In this document: positions 36,179 to 46,559 of the stretch, piece by piece
How positions within the stretch are numbered: position 1 is the first letter of the stretch
How the letters are laid out: every line of letters starts with the position of its first letter
Origin: Thermosipho sp. (in: thermotogales)
Lineage (GTDB): Bacteria; Thermotogota; Thermotogae; Thermotogales; Fervidobacteriaceae
DNA: 64,000 bases
NCBI GenBank assembly: GCA_017656345.1
Contig: JACDNZ010000001.1
Coordinates: 1 to 64,000 of the forward strand
Reading direction: 5' to 3'
Notes under the pieces: generated by a model
Database searches by the model: none
What the model was told of the DNA's origin: nothing
What the model saw: the letters and a program-made list of their open reading frames with translations, nothing else
Position numbers and translations under genes: made by a program

Positions 36179-37312
36179 TTAAAATATTAATCCAAGAATC
36201 TTATTAAATAAAATCATACCAATCAAAGCAAAAGGGTAAGTGGCACCATATCCTGCAATAACTATCTCATTATTGGTTGAGTCAATAGCGGCTGCAAGGC
36301 CAGGAGTACTTGTCATCCCACCAGTTATTGCTCCTAAAAGAATTACGGGTTCTATTTTGAGAATTTTATACCCAAATGTTAATCCTATTAAAATTGAAAA
36401 CAAAGCTATTACAAGCGAAAAAGCCATTATGTAGAGAGTGTTTAAGTTAAGTGTTGAAATAACACTGTAACCAGATTTTAGTCCTATCGATGAAAGAAAT
36501 AAATGTAAGCCTAAATTTTGTATGGCATGTAATATTTTTCTATCAAATTCAAAATTAAATTTCCAGAGTTTTTTCATGGATCCAAAGAATAAAGACGAAA
36601 TTAAAATTCCTCCAGTATTTCCCAAAGATAGTGTAAATATTTTTAAATTGATATTAATATTTCCGATTAATATTCCGATAATAATTATGAATGAGTAACT
36701 AAAGTAATCAATGGGTTTAGTTGATTTTGATGAATCAAAAGTATCCTTTAAAGGGATTATTTTCGTTTCTTTCGGTTTATGAGAGAGTTTTGATCGCGAA
36801 AATGCTGATATTGAGTAAATACTAAGTATAACGGCAAGTACTCCAGGAATATATCCTATTGAATATCCAAAAATTATTTCAGAATCATGAAGTGTATTTT
36901 CAATAGCTGAAGCAAGGCCAGGAGAGCTGGTTAATGCACCAGAAAAGATTCCGATGAGATAGTTTTTATTTATGTCACTCAATAAACTGAGAATAAGAGT
37001 AGCAGAAAATCCAGAAAAAGTTATCAAGAATCCTAAAACGATGAATTTAGAACCGTATTTTTTTAATATTGATTTAATGTCTTTTGAGGCAATTAAGCCA
37101 ACAGCTGAAACAAATAATATTAAAGAAAATTGAAAGTAGTAATTGAAAGCGATTGTTTCGATATCGAAATAATTGTTTGCAATCCAACCAACAAATAATC
37201 CACTAAAAAGAGTGCCGGAAACTCCAATTCTTAATTTACCTATTTTTAATTTTCCAAGAATCAAGCCTAGAAATATTGAGAAAAAGATTAAAAAAACGGC
37301 TTTGGACCCCAT
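36179..37312 (-). CDS. AspT/YidE/YbjL-family membrane transporter
   Basis: About 377 aa with 10-11 hydrophobic segments in two similar halves. Each half holds the family repeat: GALTSSPGLASAIENT near residue 130 and GGMTSTPGLAAAIDST near 335, each followed by a GY motif. This is the duplicated domain of aspartate:alanine exchangers (AspT) and the YidE/YbjL proteins. It lacks the TrkA-C domains usual between the halves. It lies just upstream of the lysine riboswitch, so amino-acid transport is attractive but unproven. I start at the ATG after GAGGTGCTAT. Confidence 0.78.
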   Translation of the reverse strand: MGSKAVFLIFFSIFLGLILGKLKIGKLRIGVSGTLFSGLFVGWIANNYFDIETIAFNYYFQFSLILFVSAVGLIASKDIKSILKKYGSKFIVLGFLITFSGFSATLILSLLSDINKNYLIGIFSGALTSSPGLASAIENTLHDSEIIFGYSIGYIPGVLAVILSIYSISAFSRSKLSHKPKETKIIPLKDTFDSSKSTKPIDYFSYSFIIIIGILIGNININLKIFTLSLGNTGGILISSLFFGSMKKLWKFNFEFDRKILHAIQNLGLHLFLSSIGLKSGYSVISTLNLNTLYIMAFSLVIALFSILIGLTFGYKILKIEPVILLGAITGGMTSTPGLAAAIDSTNNEIVIAGYGATYPFALIGMILFNKILGLIF

Positions 37313-37342
37313 ATAGCACCTCAAAAAATTTTTTGCAAGATT

Positions 37343-37351
37343 ATTATATCA
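37343..37351 (-). promoter_or_regulatory. Extended -10 element before the AspT-like gene
   Basis: Minus-strand TGATATAAT lies at 37351-37343, directly after the preceding gene's stop and about 30 bases before the ATG. The same nonamer also precedes the osmoprotectant operon, infB and disA. Confidence 0.5.
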
Positions 37352-37352
37352 T

Positions 37353-37985
37353 TTATTGTTCAAAAGCTAAATCTTTCTTGATCTTTTTGATTCCAATAGA
37401 AATAAATGGGCTGTTTAAAATGGAGAAAATAAGTTTGATAATGTATTGAGATATTATCATGTTAATTAAGATAGAATTTTCATATTTGCCAAAAAAAGAA
37501 ACCCCGACAAATACTAAAGAATCAAAAAATTGAGTTAAGATCATGGAAAATATATTTCTGAAATATACATTATTAGTGTTTAAAACAATTTTTGGGAAGT
37601 TAAAAGCCCATATATTTATATTTTGTGCAATGAAATAAGAAAGAAAACTGGCTAAAATTATTCTTGGAGTAGAATTAAAAATGATCAGATAAGCATCATT
37701 ATTTTTAAATATTGGCGCAGGCGGATAAATAACAGTTATAAATGAGATTATGACAAGTATGAAGGAAGCTAGAAAACCTGTGTAAATTACCTTTTTTGCT
37801 GTTTTATCACCGAAAATTTCGAAAATAATATTTGAGATGGAAAAACTAATGGGGTAAACTAATACGGAAAGAGTAATTATAAATGGTCCAATATTAATTA
37901 GTTTGCCAGCTATAATGTTTGAAATTATAATAATGGATGTGAAAAGACCCGACAATGTTATAAGTTTTCCTGTGGCTTTATTCAT
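37353..37985 (-). CDS. YhhQ/VUT family transporter (queuosine-precursor type)
   Basis: A 210-aa membrane protein with six hydrophobic segments. It has SNIIAGKLINIGPF near residue 20, VYPISFSISNIIFEIFGDKTA near 45, and RIILASFLSYFIAQNINIWAF near 110, matching the vitamin uptake transporter family. Members of this family import queuine or preQ precursors. No preQ1 riboswitch is evident upstream. The gene is divergent from the DUF3783 gene. The start follows TAGAGGAGG. Confidence 0.83.
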   Translation of the reverse strand: MNKATGKLITLSGLFTSIIIISNIIAGKLINIGPFIITLSVLVYPISFSISNIIFEIFGDKTAKKVIYTGFLASFILVIISFITVIYPPAPIFKNNDAYLIIFNSTPRIILASFLSYFIAQNINIWAFNFPKIVLNTNNVYFRNIFSMILTQFFDSLVFVGVSFFGKYENSILINMIISQYIIKLIFSILNSPFISIGIKKIKKDLAFEQ

Positions 37986-38160
37986 GAATTTTACCTCCTC
38001 TAATTAGTTTTCGAGTTATAATTTTAAATTAATTTGTTCGATTTTCAAGTAACAAGTATGTTTAAAAAATTAAATCATTTTAACTTTTTGATTTTTAGTA
38101 ATGTGGTTATTGAAAAATGATGATAAAATAAATAATGAAAATGTATTGGGAGATGAGATT

Positions 38161-38364
38161 ATGGATAAAAGATTTATAATAATGCATGGGTTTGAAAATC
38201 ATGAAATAAAAAAAGTTTTAAAAATTTTAAAAGCGAACTTTCCAGATAAGGAATTAATTTTTGCAACTTCTACTTCAGAAAATTTAAATTGGAAATTAGG
38301 GGATTTGATTAAGGAGGTTGAAAAAGAACATGAAGAATTTAAGAAAATGCGGAAAAAACAATGA
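38161..38364 (+). CDS. DUF3783 small protein
   Basis: A 67-aa protein, MDKRFIIMHGFENHEIKKVL..., with HGF, then FPDKELIFATSTSENLNWKL, as in DUF3783. The family has no known function to my knowledge. The ATG at 38161 follows TTGGGAGATGAGATT; an upstream in-frame extension lacks a good ribosome binding site. It lies 38 bp before infB, and the infB -10 element begins just after its stop. Confidence 0.7.
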   Translation: MDKRFIIMHGFENHEIKKVLKILKANFPDKELIFATSTSENLNWKLGDLIKEVEKEHEEFKKMRKKQ

Positions 38365-38366
38365 TA

Positions 38367-38375
38367 TGATATAAT
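38367..38375 (+). promoter_or_regulatory. Extended -10 element of the infB operon
   Basis: TGATATAAT lies just after the DUF3783 stop and gives a start near 38382, with AAAGGAGG then a few bases later. No convincing -35 is present, which fits a TGN-extended -10 promoter. Confidence 0.55.
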
Positions 38376-38402
38376 GAAATAAAGTTAAAGGAGGTGATTT
38401 TT

Positions 38403-40514
38403 TTGGGCCGCTTAAGAGTATATGAACTTGCAAGACAGCTTGAAATGGATACAAGAGAATTGATGAAGGAATTAGCAGATTTGGGAATTGAAATAAAAAG
38501 TCATATGAGTTATATTGATGAAGATACTGTTAATATATTGTTAGAAATGTATAGTAAAGTTGAAGAGGAAGAAGAATATGAGGAAATAGGTGAATATGAA
38601 GAGTTTGTAGAACTTGAAGAAGAGTACGAAGAAACAAGGAAAATTAGTAAAAAAGGTGGGGTTGAGAAAGAAAGGCCTGAAAAGAAAAAGCCCTTAATTA
38701 CAATTACTGAGGAAGATTTGAAACTAGATAAATTTTCAGAAAAGATAGGTGTGCCTCAAAATAGAATTATTCAGGATTTTTTTATGAAAGGTGAAATATT
38801 GAAACCAGGACAAACATTAAATTTACAGCTTGCTAAAAAAATAGCAAAAATGTATGATGTAAGGATTGGTTTTGAAATAGAAGAAAGTACTGAAGAAATC
38901 TCCGAAAATCCTTTGGAAAAAATCGAAAAGTATTTTGAAGAAAAATATAAAGACAAAGAAAAATTAGTTGAAAGGCCTCCAATAGTTACAGTTATGGGAC
39001 ATGTTGACCATGGAAAAACAACCTTGCTTGATTACATTCGAAGGACAAGAGTTGCTGAACGCGAAGAAGGAGGTATTACTCAAAGTATAGGAGCTTATCA
39101 AGTAGAAGTAAATGGTAAAAAAATTACTTTTATTGATACACCAGGTCACGAGGTATTTACTGAGATGAGGGCAAGAGGTGCACAGGCAACGGATATAGTA
39201 GTATTAGTTGTAGCAGCTGATGATGGAGTAATGCCTCAAACAATTGAAGCATATAACCATGCCAAATCGGCGAATGTTCCTATAATAGTTGCAATAAATA
39301 AAATAGATAAACCAAATGCGAATGTTGAGTTAACAAAACAAGAATTAGTAAACAAACTTTCATTAATTCCAGAAGAGTGGGGCGGAGATACAATAATGGT
39401 TCCTATTTCAGCTAAAAAAGGTGAAAATGTTGACACGTTATTAGAAATGATACTTTTAGTTGCTGAAATGCAGGAAATTAAGGCAATTCCTGAAGGTACT
39501 GTTAGAGCGGTAACAATTGAAACTAAACTTGATAAAGGCTTTGGCCCAGTGGCTAATGCGATAATAAAGGACGGAAAGTTAAAAATAGGTGATTTCATTA
39601 TTGCAGGTAAAGTTAAGGGTAAAGTTAAGGCACTGGTAAATGATCAAGGTAAGAGAATAAAAGAAGCAGGCCCGTCTACACCAGTTATGATAGTTGGTTT
39701 TGAGGAATTACCAGATGCGCATAGTGTTATTTATTCTGTTGAAGATCTAGAAACAGCTCGTGAAATAAGTGAAAAGTTGAAAGAAATTGAACAAAAAGAA
39801 TTAAGAAGGAAAAGACATTTGAAATTAGAAGAAATATTAAAAATGATGGAACAATCTGAACAAAAGGAATTGAGATTAATTGTAAAAGCGGATACTTTAG
39901 GTTCAGTAATGGCATTGAACAATGCCATTCAGAAATTGCAAAGTGAAGAAGTAAGAATAAATATTATACACTCGGCTGTTGGAGCGATAACAACCAGTGA
40001 TGTTATGTTAGCCTCGGCTTCTGATGCAATTATTTTTGGATTTAGAGTGAAGGCAGATAGCCAAGCAAGAAAAATGGCAGAAACTGAGGGTATTCAAATA
40101 AAAACTTATACAATTATTTACAAGTTAATTGATGATTTGAAAGCAGCATTGGAAGGAATGCTTGAACCTGAAGAAGTTGAAGAATTAACTGGTAGAGGTG
40201 AAATTAAGAAAGTATTTAAAATTAAAAAAGTTGGAACAATTGCGGGTGTTCAAATGTATGAAGGTTATGTTGAAAAATCAGGAATTGCTAGATTGTACAG
40301 AAGTGGAAAGTTAATTTTTGAGGGAAAAATTGAATCTTTAAAACATTATCAACAGGATGTTAAAAGGGTAGATGCACCTCAGGAGTGTGGAATAAAACTG
40401 GAAAATTTTGATGATATAAAAGAAGGTGATGAACTCGAGTTTGCGATTGTTAAGAAAATCTCGAGAAAATTAACCTTTGAAGAAGAAAAACAATCTGAGA
40501 ACAAGGGTGAGTGA
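38403..40514 (+). CDS. infB: Translation initiation factor IF-2
   Basis: About 703 aa. Two IF2_N modules are present ([19 protein letters not shown] at the start and [20 protein letters not shown] near residue 105), separated by an acidic linker. The G domain carries [14 protein letters not shown] near 199, DTPGHEVF near 245 and NKID near 300. IF2-C domains follow. It brings initiator tRNA to the ribosome with GTP. The start is the TTG at 38403, six bases after AAAGGAGGTG; a GTG inside the Shine-Dalgarno is unlikely. Confidence 0.97.
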   Translation: MGRLRVYELARQLEMDTRELMKELADLGIEIKSHMSYIDEDTVNILLEMYSKVEEEEEYEEIGEYEEFVELEEEYEETRKISKKGGVEKERPEKKKPLITITEEDLKLDKFSEKIGVPQNRIIQDFFMKGEILKPGQTLNLQLAKKIAKMYDVRIGFEIEESTEEISENPLEKIEKYFEEKYKDKEKLVERPPIVTVMGHVDHGKTTLLDYIRRTRVAEREEGGITQSIGAYQVEVNGKKITFIDTPGHEVFTEMRARGAQATDIVVLVVAADDGVMPQTIEAYNHAKSANVPIIVAINKIDKPNANVELTKQELVNKLSLIPEEWGGDTIMVPISAKKGENVDTLLEMILLVAEMQEIKAIPEGTVRAVTIETKLDKGFGPVANAIIKDGKLKIGDFIIAGKVKGKVKALVNDQGKRIKEAGPSTPVMIVGFEELPDAHSVIYSVEDLETAREISEKLKEIEQKELRRKRHLKLEEILKMMEQSEQKELRLIVKADTLGSVMALNNAIQKLQSEEVRINIIHSAVGAITTSDVMLASASDAIIFGFRVKADSQARKMAETEGIQIKTYTIIYKLIDDLKAALEGMLEPEEVEELTGRGEIKKVFKIKKVGTIAGVQMYEGYVEKSGIARLYRSGKLIFEGKIESLKHYQQDVKRVDAPQECGIKLENFDDIKEGDELEFAIVKKISRKLTFEEEKQSENKGE

Positions 40515-40515
40515 T

Positions 40516-41892
40516 ATGTTTGTAGATACCACCTTGAGAGATGGTCATCAATCACTAATTGCTACTAGAATGCGGACAATTGATATGCTTCCTGCACTTC
40601 CCACTATGGATGAGTTAGGTTTTGAAGCAATGGAAGTATGGGGTGGGGCTACTTTTGATGTTTGTGTTCGTTTTCTTAACGAAGATCCCTGGGAACGTTT
40701 AAGGGTTATAAAGAAAAATTTGAAAAACACAAAAACGCAGATGTTATTGCGTGGGCAGAATCTCGTTGGTTATAGACATTATGCGGATGATGTTGTTGAA
40801 TTGTTTGTAAAGAAAGCTATTGAGAATGGTATAGACAAAATAAGAATTTTTGATGCTTTAAATGATATAAGGAATCTTGAAAAAAGTATAGAGGTAGCAC
40901 TAAAGAATGGTGCACATGTTCAAGGAGCAATTTCATATACAATAAGTCCGGTTCATACGATTGAATATTATTTAGAATATGCAAAAGCATTAGTTGAACG
41001 TGGCGTTCATTCAATTTGTATAAAAGATATGGCAGGGCTATTAACCCCAAAAACTAGTTATGTGCTAGTTTCAGAATTAAAAAAACATTTTGATTTGCCA
41101 ATTGAAATCCATACACATTGTACTTCAGGATTAGGGAGTATGAATTATTTAGCTAGTGTAGAAGCCGGCGCTGATTATTTGGACACAGCTCTTTCGCCAT
41201 TTGCTCTTGGAACATCACAACCTCCATATGAAGCCGTATATTACACAGTTAAAGAATATAGAAAATTATCAGAAATTAATTGGCAAAAAATCGAATTTTT
41301 GGTGGAACATTTCAAAAAAGTAAGGGAAAAATACAAGGAATATGATATGGGAATGACAAGTATAGATTATCGAATTTTGGTTTCACAAGTTCCGGGTGGT
41401 ATGTATTCAAATCTTGTTAAGCAGCTTTCTGAGCAAAAGATGTTGCATAAACTTAAGGATGTGTTAGAAGAAATACCGAAAGTGAGAAAAGATTTGGGCT
41501 ATCCACCTCTTGTGACTCCAACAAGTCAAATTGTGGGTGTTCAAGCAGTTTTAAATGTTATGACAGGTGAAAGATATTCAAAGGTGACTAATGAAGTGAG
41601 AAATTATTTAAAAGGAATGTACGGAAAGCCTCCTGTACCAGTAGATGAGGAGTTAATTAAAAAAATATTAGGTGATGAAAAACCAATAGATTGTAGACCT
41701 GCAGATTTATTAGAACCTGAAATTGAAAATGCAAAAAAATCCATAGGTATTTTGGCTTCTTCAGATGAAGAACTTTTGATATATCTAATTTTGGGAGAAA
41801 TAGGAAGGAAGTTTCTTAAAGAAAGATATGAAGAGAAAATTTTAATTGATTTAGAGTTAGCCGATGAATTTGGAGGAGGTTATCCTGTTTGA
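40516..41892 (+). CDS. Oxaloacetate decarboxylase alpha/transcarboxylase 5S-type carboxyltransferase
   Basis: About 458 aa. It is a TIM-barrel carboxyltransferase with VDTTLRDGHQS at the start, the carboxylated Lys in ICIKDMAGLLTP near residue 180, and metal ligands in IHTHCTSGLG near 209. The C-terminal PYC_OADA domain is present, but the biotin carrier domain is absent, so a separate biotin protein is needed. OadA, pyruvate carboxylase subunit B and the 5S subunit of methylmalonyl-CoA carboxytransferase all look like this. A methylmalonyl-CoA mutase gene lies 1.5 kb downstream. ATG 40516 follows the infB stop directly. Confidence 0.85.
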   Translation: MFVDTTLRDGHQSLIATRMRTIDMLPALPTMDELGFEAMEVWGGATFDVCVRFLNEDPWERLRVIKKNLKNTKTQMLLRGQNLVGYRHYADDVVELFVKKAIENGIDKIRIFDALNDIRNLEKSIEVALKNGAHVQGAISYTISPVHTIEYYLEYAKALVERGVHSICIKDMAGLLTPKTSYVLVSELKKHFDLPIEIHTHCTSGLGSMNYLASVEAGADYLDTALSPFALGTSQPPYEAVYYTVKEYRKLSEINWQKIEFLVEHFKKVREKYKEYDMGMTSIDYRILVSQVPGGMYSNLVKQLSEQKMLHKLKDVLEEIPKVRKDLGYPPLVTPTSQIVGVQAVLNVMTGERYSKVTNEVRNYLKGMYGKPPVPVDEELIKKILGDEKPIDCRPADLLEPEIENAKKSIGILASSDEELLIYLILGEIGRKFLKERYEEKILIDLELADEFGGGYPV

Positions 41893-42698
41893 TAGTAGGT
41901 TTGGGAAACGATATTTTGGAAATCCAGAGAGTTAATGTTGAAATCGAGAGAAGAATTTTAACAGACTTAGAAAAAAATAAAAGAAAATTAGACGCCCAAT
42001 ATATTGCTGGGCGTTTTTCACTTAAAGAAGCTTTTTTTAAAGCGTTAGGTACAGGAATTGGTGGAAACTCTTTTAAGGATATATCGTTTTTGAACAATGA
42101 AAACGGAAAGCCATATGCGGTATTTCATAAGGAATTTGACGGCTTTAATTTTTGTCATGTGTCCTTGTCACATGATGAGTATGTAATTTCAACTGTTATT
42201 TTAGAGAAAGTGGAAGGGAATATATTTCTTGGTTTAGGAAGTAATATAGGCGATAAAGAAAAAAATTTGAGAGTAGCATTAAAAAAGTTGAAAGCAAATG
42301 GATTGAGATTAGTTAATGTTTCCAGTTTATATATAACCGAACCATATGGCTATGTTGAACAAGATGTTTTTTATAATATTGTTGTTGAGATAGATTCAAA
42401 TTTACCATATTTGAAACTTTTAAATTTGATTTTAAAGATTGAAAATGAAATGGGAAGGAAAAGATTAAAAAAATGGGGCCCGAGAAATATAGATATTGAT
42501 ATATTGTTTTATGGCAATTTGGTAGTTGAGATGGCAGATTTGAAAATTCCACATTATGATTTTGAAAACAGAGATTTTTTTATTGCACCAATGTACGAAC
42601 TTTCGGAAGAATTTAAGCATCCGATTTCCATGAAAACTATGAGAGATTATTATGTAAATCTAAAAGAAAAGTGGAAAAAAATAGATTGGAGTTTGTAG
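41889..42698 (+). CDS. Holo-ACP synthase fused to HPPK (AcpS-FolK)
   Basis: A 269-aa two-domain protein. Residues 1-110 are AcpS: VGLGNDILEI with the Mg-binding Asp, RFSLKEAFFKALGTG with its Glu near 47, and VSLSHDEYVIS. Residues 111-269 are FolK: IFLGLGSNIGDKEKNL, then KKWGPRNIDIDILFYG near 200, the ATP/pterin site. It would attach phosphopantetheine to acyl carrier protein and pyrophosphorylate hydroxymethyldihydropterin. The TTG start overlaps the preceding stop and follows GGAGGAGGT. No internal start with a good ribosome binding site is seen, so it is one polypeptide. Confidence 0.88.
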   Translation: MIVGLGNDILEIQRVNVEIERRILTDLEKNKRKLDAQYIAGRFSLKEAFFKALGTGIGGNSFKDISFLNNENGKPYAVFHKEFDGFNFCHVSLSHDEYVISTVILEKVEGNIFLGLGSNIGDKEKNLRVALKKLKANGLRLVNVSSLYITEPYGYVEQDVFYNIVVEIDSNLPYLKLLNLILKIENEMGRKRLKKWGPRNIDIDILFYGNLVVEMADLKIPHYDFENRDFFIAPMYELSEEFKHPISMKTMRDYYVNLKEKWKKIDWSL

Positions 42699-42718
42699 GT
42701 TTAAAGGAGGAAAAATTT

Positions 42719-43357
42719 ATGAAAAGTAAAATTTTAGAAGCAGTTGATTTTGTTATAAAAAATAATTTAGTGAAAGGAACTTGGGGAAATGTTTCTATAA
42801 AGGAAGGGGACCTTATATATATTACTCCCTCAGGGATTCCTTATGATAAGTTGACCAAAGATGATATTTCCGTAGTTGACATTAATGGAACACATATATC
42901 TGGTTTAAAGCCATCTTCTGAATTACCAACACATATTGAAATATACAAAGCAAGAAAAGATGTTAATGCAATTGTTCATACCCACCCTGTGTTTTCAACT
43001 ACTGTCTCATTGATTACAAGTTTTATCCCGCCACTTGTTGAAGATGCTGTTATGATTTTGGGTCCAAGAATAAATGTTTCTGAGTATGCATTGCCTGGAA
43101 CTGTAAAACTTGCTCAAAATGTTGTAAACGCTTTGGGAGAGAATCATGCCGTTATTTTAAAAAATCATGGTTTGATTACAGTTGGTAGTGATATAAGAGA
43201 GGCTTTAACTGCAAGTTTAGTTTGTGAAAAAACAGCTGAAATATTTTTATATGCTTTAAATATTGGTAATTTTTCAGAAATTAATGAAGGGGATGCAGTT
43301 ATGCTTAGGAATAAGTATTTAAATAGTTATAGACAGATTGAGAAAGATGTTAGATAA
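42719..43357 (+). CDS. Class II aldolase/adducin family protein (fuculose-phosphate aldolase-like)
   Basis: A 212-aa zinc aldolase fold. GTWGNVSIK near residue 20, [13 protein letters not shown] near 37, [14 protein letters not shown] with the catalytic Glu near 70, [11 protein letters not shown] near 90 and KNHGLITVG near 152 give the metal-binding histidines. Candidates are L-fuculose- or ribulose-phosphate aldolases, or methylthioribulose-phosphate dehydratase; the sequence does not decide. The ATG follows AAAGGAGG, 20 bp after the AcpS-FolK gene. Confidence 0.85.
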   Translation: MKSKILEAVDFVIKNNLVKGTWGNVSIKEGDLIYITPSGIPYDKLTKDDISVVDINGTHISGLKPSSELPTHIEIYKARKDVNAIVHTHPVFSTTVSLITSFIPPLVEDAVMILGPRINVSEYALPGTVKLAQNVVNALGENHAVILKNHGLITVGSDIREALTASLVCEKTAEIFLYALNIGNFSEINEGDAVMLRNKYLNSYRQIEKDVR

Positions 43358-43388
43358 TTTAATTGAAAATAAAGAAGGGGGTAAAAAA

Positions 43389-45068
43389 ATGTTTGATAAA
43401 GAAAAATTAAAAGAGTTAAATGAAAAGTTTAATGATTATAATTCTATGGTAAATAAAGTTCTTCAGAAATTTCCTGAAAGGAAAAAAGAATTTTTTTCAA
43501 GTTCCGGGTATGAAATTAAAAGATTATATACTCCACTTGATTTAGCAAATATTAATTACGAAGAAGACATTGGTTTTCCGGGAAAATATCCTTTTACACG
43601 AGGCGTTCAACCAACAATGTATCGTGGTAAGTTCTGGACTATGAGACAGTATGCGGGATTTGGTACTGCTGAAGAATCGAATAAAAGATATAAGTATTTA
43701 TTATCTCAAGGTCAGATGGGCTTATCGGTTGCATTTGATCTTCCAACACAAATTGGTTACGATTCAGATGATCCAATGGCAGAAGGTGAAGTGGGTAAGG
43801 TTGGTGTTGCAATTGATTCATTGGAAGATATGGAGATCTTATTTGATGGAATTCCTTTGGATAAAGTAAGTACTTCAATGACAATAAACAGTACCGCTGC
43901 TATTTTGTTAGCGATGTACATTGCAGTGGCAGAAAAACAAGGAGTTCCAAAAGATAAACTTTCTGGAACTATTCAGAATGATATTTTAAAAGAATATATT
44001 GCTAGAGGTACTTATATTTTTCCACCTCAACCTTCAATGAGAATAATTACTGATATTTTTGATTATTGTTCAAAAAATATGCCTAAATGGAATCCAATTA
44101 GTATAAGTGGATATCATATCAGGGAAGCAGGCGCAACAGCTGTTCAAGAAGTAGCATTTACTTTAGCAGATGCAATAGCGTATGTTGAAACTGCTATAAA
44201 AGCTGGGTTAGATCCAAATGTATTTGGACAAAGACTTTCTTTCTTCTTTGCCGCTCATAACAATTTCTTGGAAGAAATTGCAAAATTTAGAGCAGCAAGA
44301 AGACTTTGGGCAAAAATAATGAAGGAAAGATTCGGTGTTACAAATGAAAAGGCAATGAGGTTAAGATTCCATACACAAACTGGTGGTTCCACTTTAACAG
44401 CACAACAACCTTTGAATAATATTGTGAGAGTAACTTTACAAGCTTTGGCTGCAGTGCTTGGTGGGACACAGTCGCTTCATACTAATAGTTATGATGAAGC
44501 TTTAGGATTACCAACAGAAGAGTCTGCTATGATTGCTTTAAGAACGCAACAAATAATAGCATATGAGTCAGGTGTAGCAGATACAATTGATCCTTTTGCT
44601 GGGTCGTATGTAGTTGAATCTTTGACAAATACAATTGAAAAAATGGCGACTGATTACATTGAAAAAATAGATGCGATGGGTGGAATGATAAAGGCAATTG
44701 AAAACGGATTTGTTCAAAAAGAAATTCATGAAAGTGCATATAAAATGCAAATAGCTGTTGAAAAGGGCGAAGAGATTATAGTTGGAATAAACAAATTCCA
44801 GGTAGAAGAGGAATTAAATAAAAGTGAAGTATTGAAAGTTGATCCGGCATTAGAAGAGAAACAAAAGATTAAATTGAAAAAATTGAGAGAAAAGAGAGAT
44901 AATGAGAAAGTTCAAAAAGCACTTAAAAACGTTATGAAAGCTGCAAGTAGTGATGAAAATATAATGCCGTATATTTTGGAGGCAGTAAAAACATATGCAA
45001 CTGTTGGGGAAATTAGTAATGTATTAAGAGAAGTATTTGGAGAATACAGCGAAACAATAATAATTTGA
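43389..45068 (+). CDS. Methylmalonyl-CoA mutase, large (catalytic) subunit
   Basis: About 559 aa, matching the substrate-binding TIM-barrel part of B12-dependent methylmalonyl-CoA mutase. It has [20 protein letters not shown] near residue 75, [19 protein letters not shown] near 110 and [15 protein letters not shown] near 330. The cobalamin-binding domain (DxHxxG) is missing, as in two-subunit mutases, and no such gene is adjacent. It interconverts succinyl-CoA and methylmalonyl-CoA. ATG 43389 follows GAAGGGGGT. Confidence 0.92.
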   Translation: MFDKEKLKELNEKFNDYNSMVNKVLQKFPERKKEFFSSSGYEIKRLYTPLDLANINYEEDIGFPGKYPFTRGVQPTMYRGKFWTMRQYAGFGTAEESNKRYKYLLSQGQMGLSVAFDLPTQIGYDSDDPMAEGEVGKVGVAIDSLEDMEILFDGIPLDKVSTSMTINSTAAILLAMYIAVAEKQGVPKDKLSGTIQNDILKEYIARGTYIFPPQPSMRIITDIFDYCSKNMPKWNPISISGYHIREAGATAVQEVAFTLADAIAYVETAIKAGLDPNVFGQRLSFFFAAHNNFLEEIAKFRAARRLWAKIMKERFGVTNEKAMRLRFHTQTGGSTLTAQQPLNNIVRVTLQALAAVLGGTQSLHTNSYDEALGLPTEESAMIALRTQQIIAYESGVADTIDPFAGSYVVESLTNTIEKMATDYIEKIDAMGGMIKAIENGFVQKEIHESAYKMQIAVEKGEEIIVGINKFQVEEELNKSEVLKVDPALEEKQKIKLKKLREKRDNEKVQKALKNVMKAASSDENIMPYILEAVKTYATVGEISNVLREVFGEYSETIII

Positions 45069-45084
45069 TTAGGAGGTGTTTAAA

Positions 45085-45963
45085 ATGACTGATAAAGGTA
45101 CATGGATGGTGAAAGAGGGTTTTGCTGAAATGTTTAAAGGTGGAGTAATAATGGATGTTACAACAGCTGAACAAGCAAAAATTGCAGAAGAAGCAGGAGC
45201 AGTAGCAGTTATGGCACTTGAAAGAGTACCGGCAGATATTAGAAAAGCTGGTGGAGTTGCAAGAATGGCAAGCATTAAAAAAATAAAAGAAATTATGGAG
45301 GCTGTTTCAATACCGGTAATGGCAAAAGTTAGAATTGGACATATAGCTGAGGCAAGAATTTTAGAAGCTTTAGGTGTTGATTTTATAGATGAATCTGAAG
45401 TTTTGACACCAGCTGATGACAAATTTCATATAAACAAATGGGATTTTAAAGTGCCATTTGTTTGTGGTGCCAGAAATCTTGGTGAAGCGTTGAGAAGAAT
45501 TGCAGAAGGAGCTGCGATGATAAGAACAAAAGGTGAAGCAGGTACTGGAAATGTTGTAGAAGCAGTTAAACACATGAGAACAGTAATGGATGAAATCAGG
45601 AAAGTTCAAAATATGCCAGAAGAAGAATTAGTAAGATTCGCGAAAGAGATAGGAGCTCCTGTTAATTTGGTTGCTGAAGTGAAAAAATTAGGTAGATTAC
45701 CAGTGGTAAATTTCGCTGCTGGTGGTGTAGCAACACCTGCTGATGCGGCACTTATGATGATGTTAGGAGCAGATGGAGTATTTGTTGGTAGTGGAATATT
45801 TAAATCAAAAGATCCAGCTAAGATGGCAAAAGCAATTGTAATGGCTGTGACATATTGGAATGATCCTGAAATGCTATTAAAAATTTCAGAAGATATTGGT
45901 GAACCAATGGAAGGTTTGGAAATCGAAGAATTAGATGTTCGTTTGCAAGAAAGGGGCTGGTAA
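45085..45963 (+). CDS. pdxS: Pyridoxal 5'-phosphate synthase subunit PdxS
   Basis: A 292-aa protein, the synthase subunit of the DXP-independent vitamin B6 pathway. It has [20 protein letters not shown] near residue 16, [18 protein letters not shown] near 45, the catalytic Lys in MAKVRIGH near 80 and [15 protein letters not shown] near 145. It makes PLP from ribose 5-phosphate, glyceraldehyde 3-phosphate and ammonia from PdxT. ATG 45085 follows TTAGGAGGTG. PLP is the cofactor of several enzymes encoded nearby. Confidence 0.97.
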   Translation: MTDKGTWMVKEGFAEMFKGGVIMDVTTAEQAKIAEEAGAVAVMALERVPADIRKAGGVARMASIKKIKEIMEAVSIPVMAKVRIGHIAEARILEALGVDFIDESEVLTPADDKFHINKWDFKVPFVCGARNLGEALRRIAEGAAMIRTKGEAGTGNVVEAVKHMRTVMDEIRKVQNMPEEELVRFAKEIGAPVNLVAEVKKLGRLPVVNFAAGGVATPADAALMMMLGADGVFVGSGIFKSKDPAKMAKAIVMAVTYWNDPEMLLKISEDIGEPMEGLEIEELDVRLQERGW

Positions 45964-45964
45964 A

Positions 45965-46525
45965 TTGAAAATAGGTGTTTCAGGAATACAAGGAGATTTC
46001 AGAGAGCATAAATTGATGCTAGAAAAAATGGGAATTGAAACTGTAGTAGTGAGAAAACCGGAAGAACTGGACTTTGTTGATGGTTTGATTATTCCTGGAG
46101 GAGAATCCACAACAATGATTCGAATAATGAAAATGATAGGCTTTTATGATGCCTTGAAGAAGAAAATTGAAGCTGGATTTCCGGTTTTTGGAACATGTGC
46201 AGGTATGATTGTTTTATCAAAAGAGGTTACGAATTTTAATCAAGATTCTCTAAAAGCAATAGATATAAAAGTTGAAAGAAATGCTTATGGTAGACAAGTT
46301 GATAGTTTTGAGACTGATATTCAAATTAAAGATTTTAAAAAACCGTTTAGAGCAATATTTATAAGAGCCCCAAAAGTTGTAGAATATGGTGAAGATGTTG
46401 AAGTATTATCTGAATATAATGGTTCACCAATATTATTAAGACAGGGTAAAATTTTAGTTGCGTCTTTTCATCCGGAATTAACAGATGATGCAGAAATACA
46501 TGAGTTATTTATTAATATGGTTTAA
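45965..46525 (+). CDS. pdxT: Pyridoxal 5'-phosphate synthase glutaminase subunit PdxT
   Basis: A 186-aa class I glutaminase. [14 protein letters not shown] opens the protein. [12 protein letters not shown] lies near residue 45, the nucleophile Cys in [11 protein letters not shown] near 77, and the His-Glu pair in SFHPELTDD near 168. It supplies ammonia to PdxS. The likely start is TTG at 45965, one base after the pdxS stop; an in-frame ATG further upstream would overlap pdxS and add residues not usual for the family. Confidence 0.96.
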   Translation: MKIGVSGIQGDFREHKLMLEKMGIETVVVRKPEELDFVDGLIIPGGESTTMIRIMKMIGFYDALKKKIEAGFPVFGTCAGMIVLSKEVTNFNQDSLKAIDIKVERNAYGRQVDSFETDIQIKDFKKPFRAIFIRAPKVVEYGEDVEVLSEYNGSPILLRQGKILVASFHPELTDDAEIHELFINMV

Positions 46526-46558
46526 TAAATGCCCCAATTGGGGCATTTATTTTTTTTT
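46525..46558 (+). terminator. Terminator after pdxT
   Basis: ATAAATGCCCC (46525-46535) is perfectly complementary to GGGGCATTTAT (46540-46550), with an AATT loop and nine T residues. It ends the infB-to-pdxT transcript; the disA promoter follows at once. Confidence 0.93.
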
Positions 46559-46559
46559 G

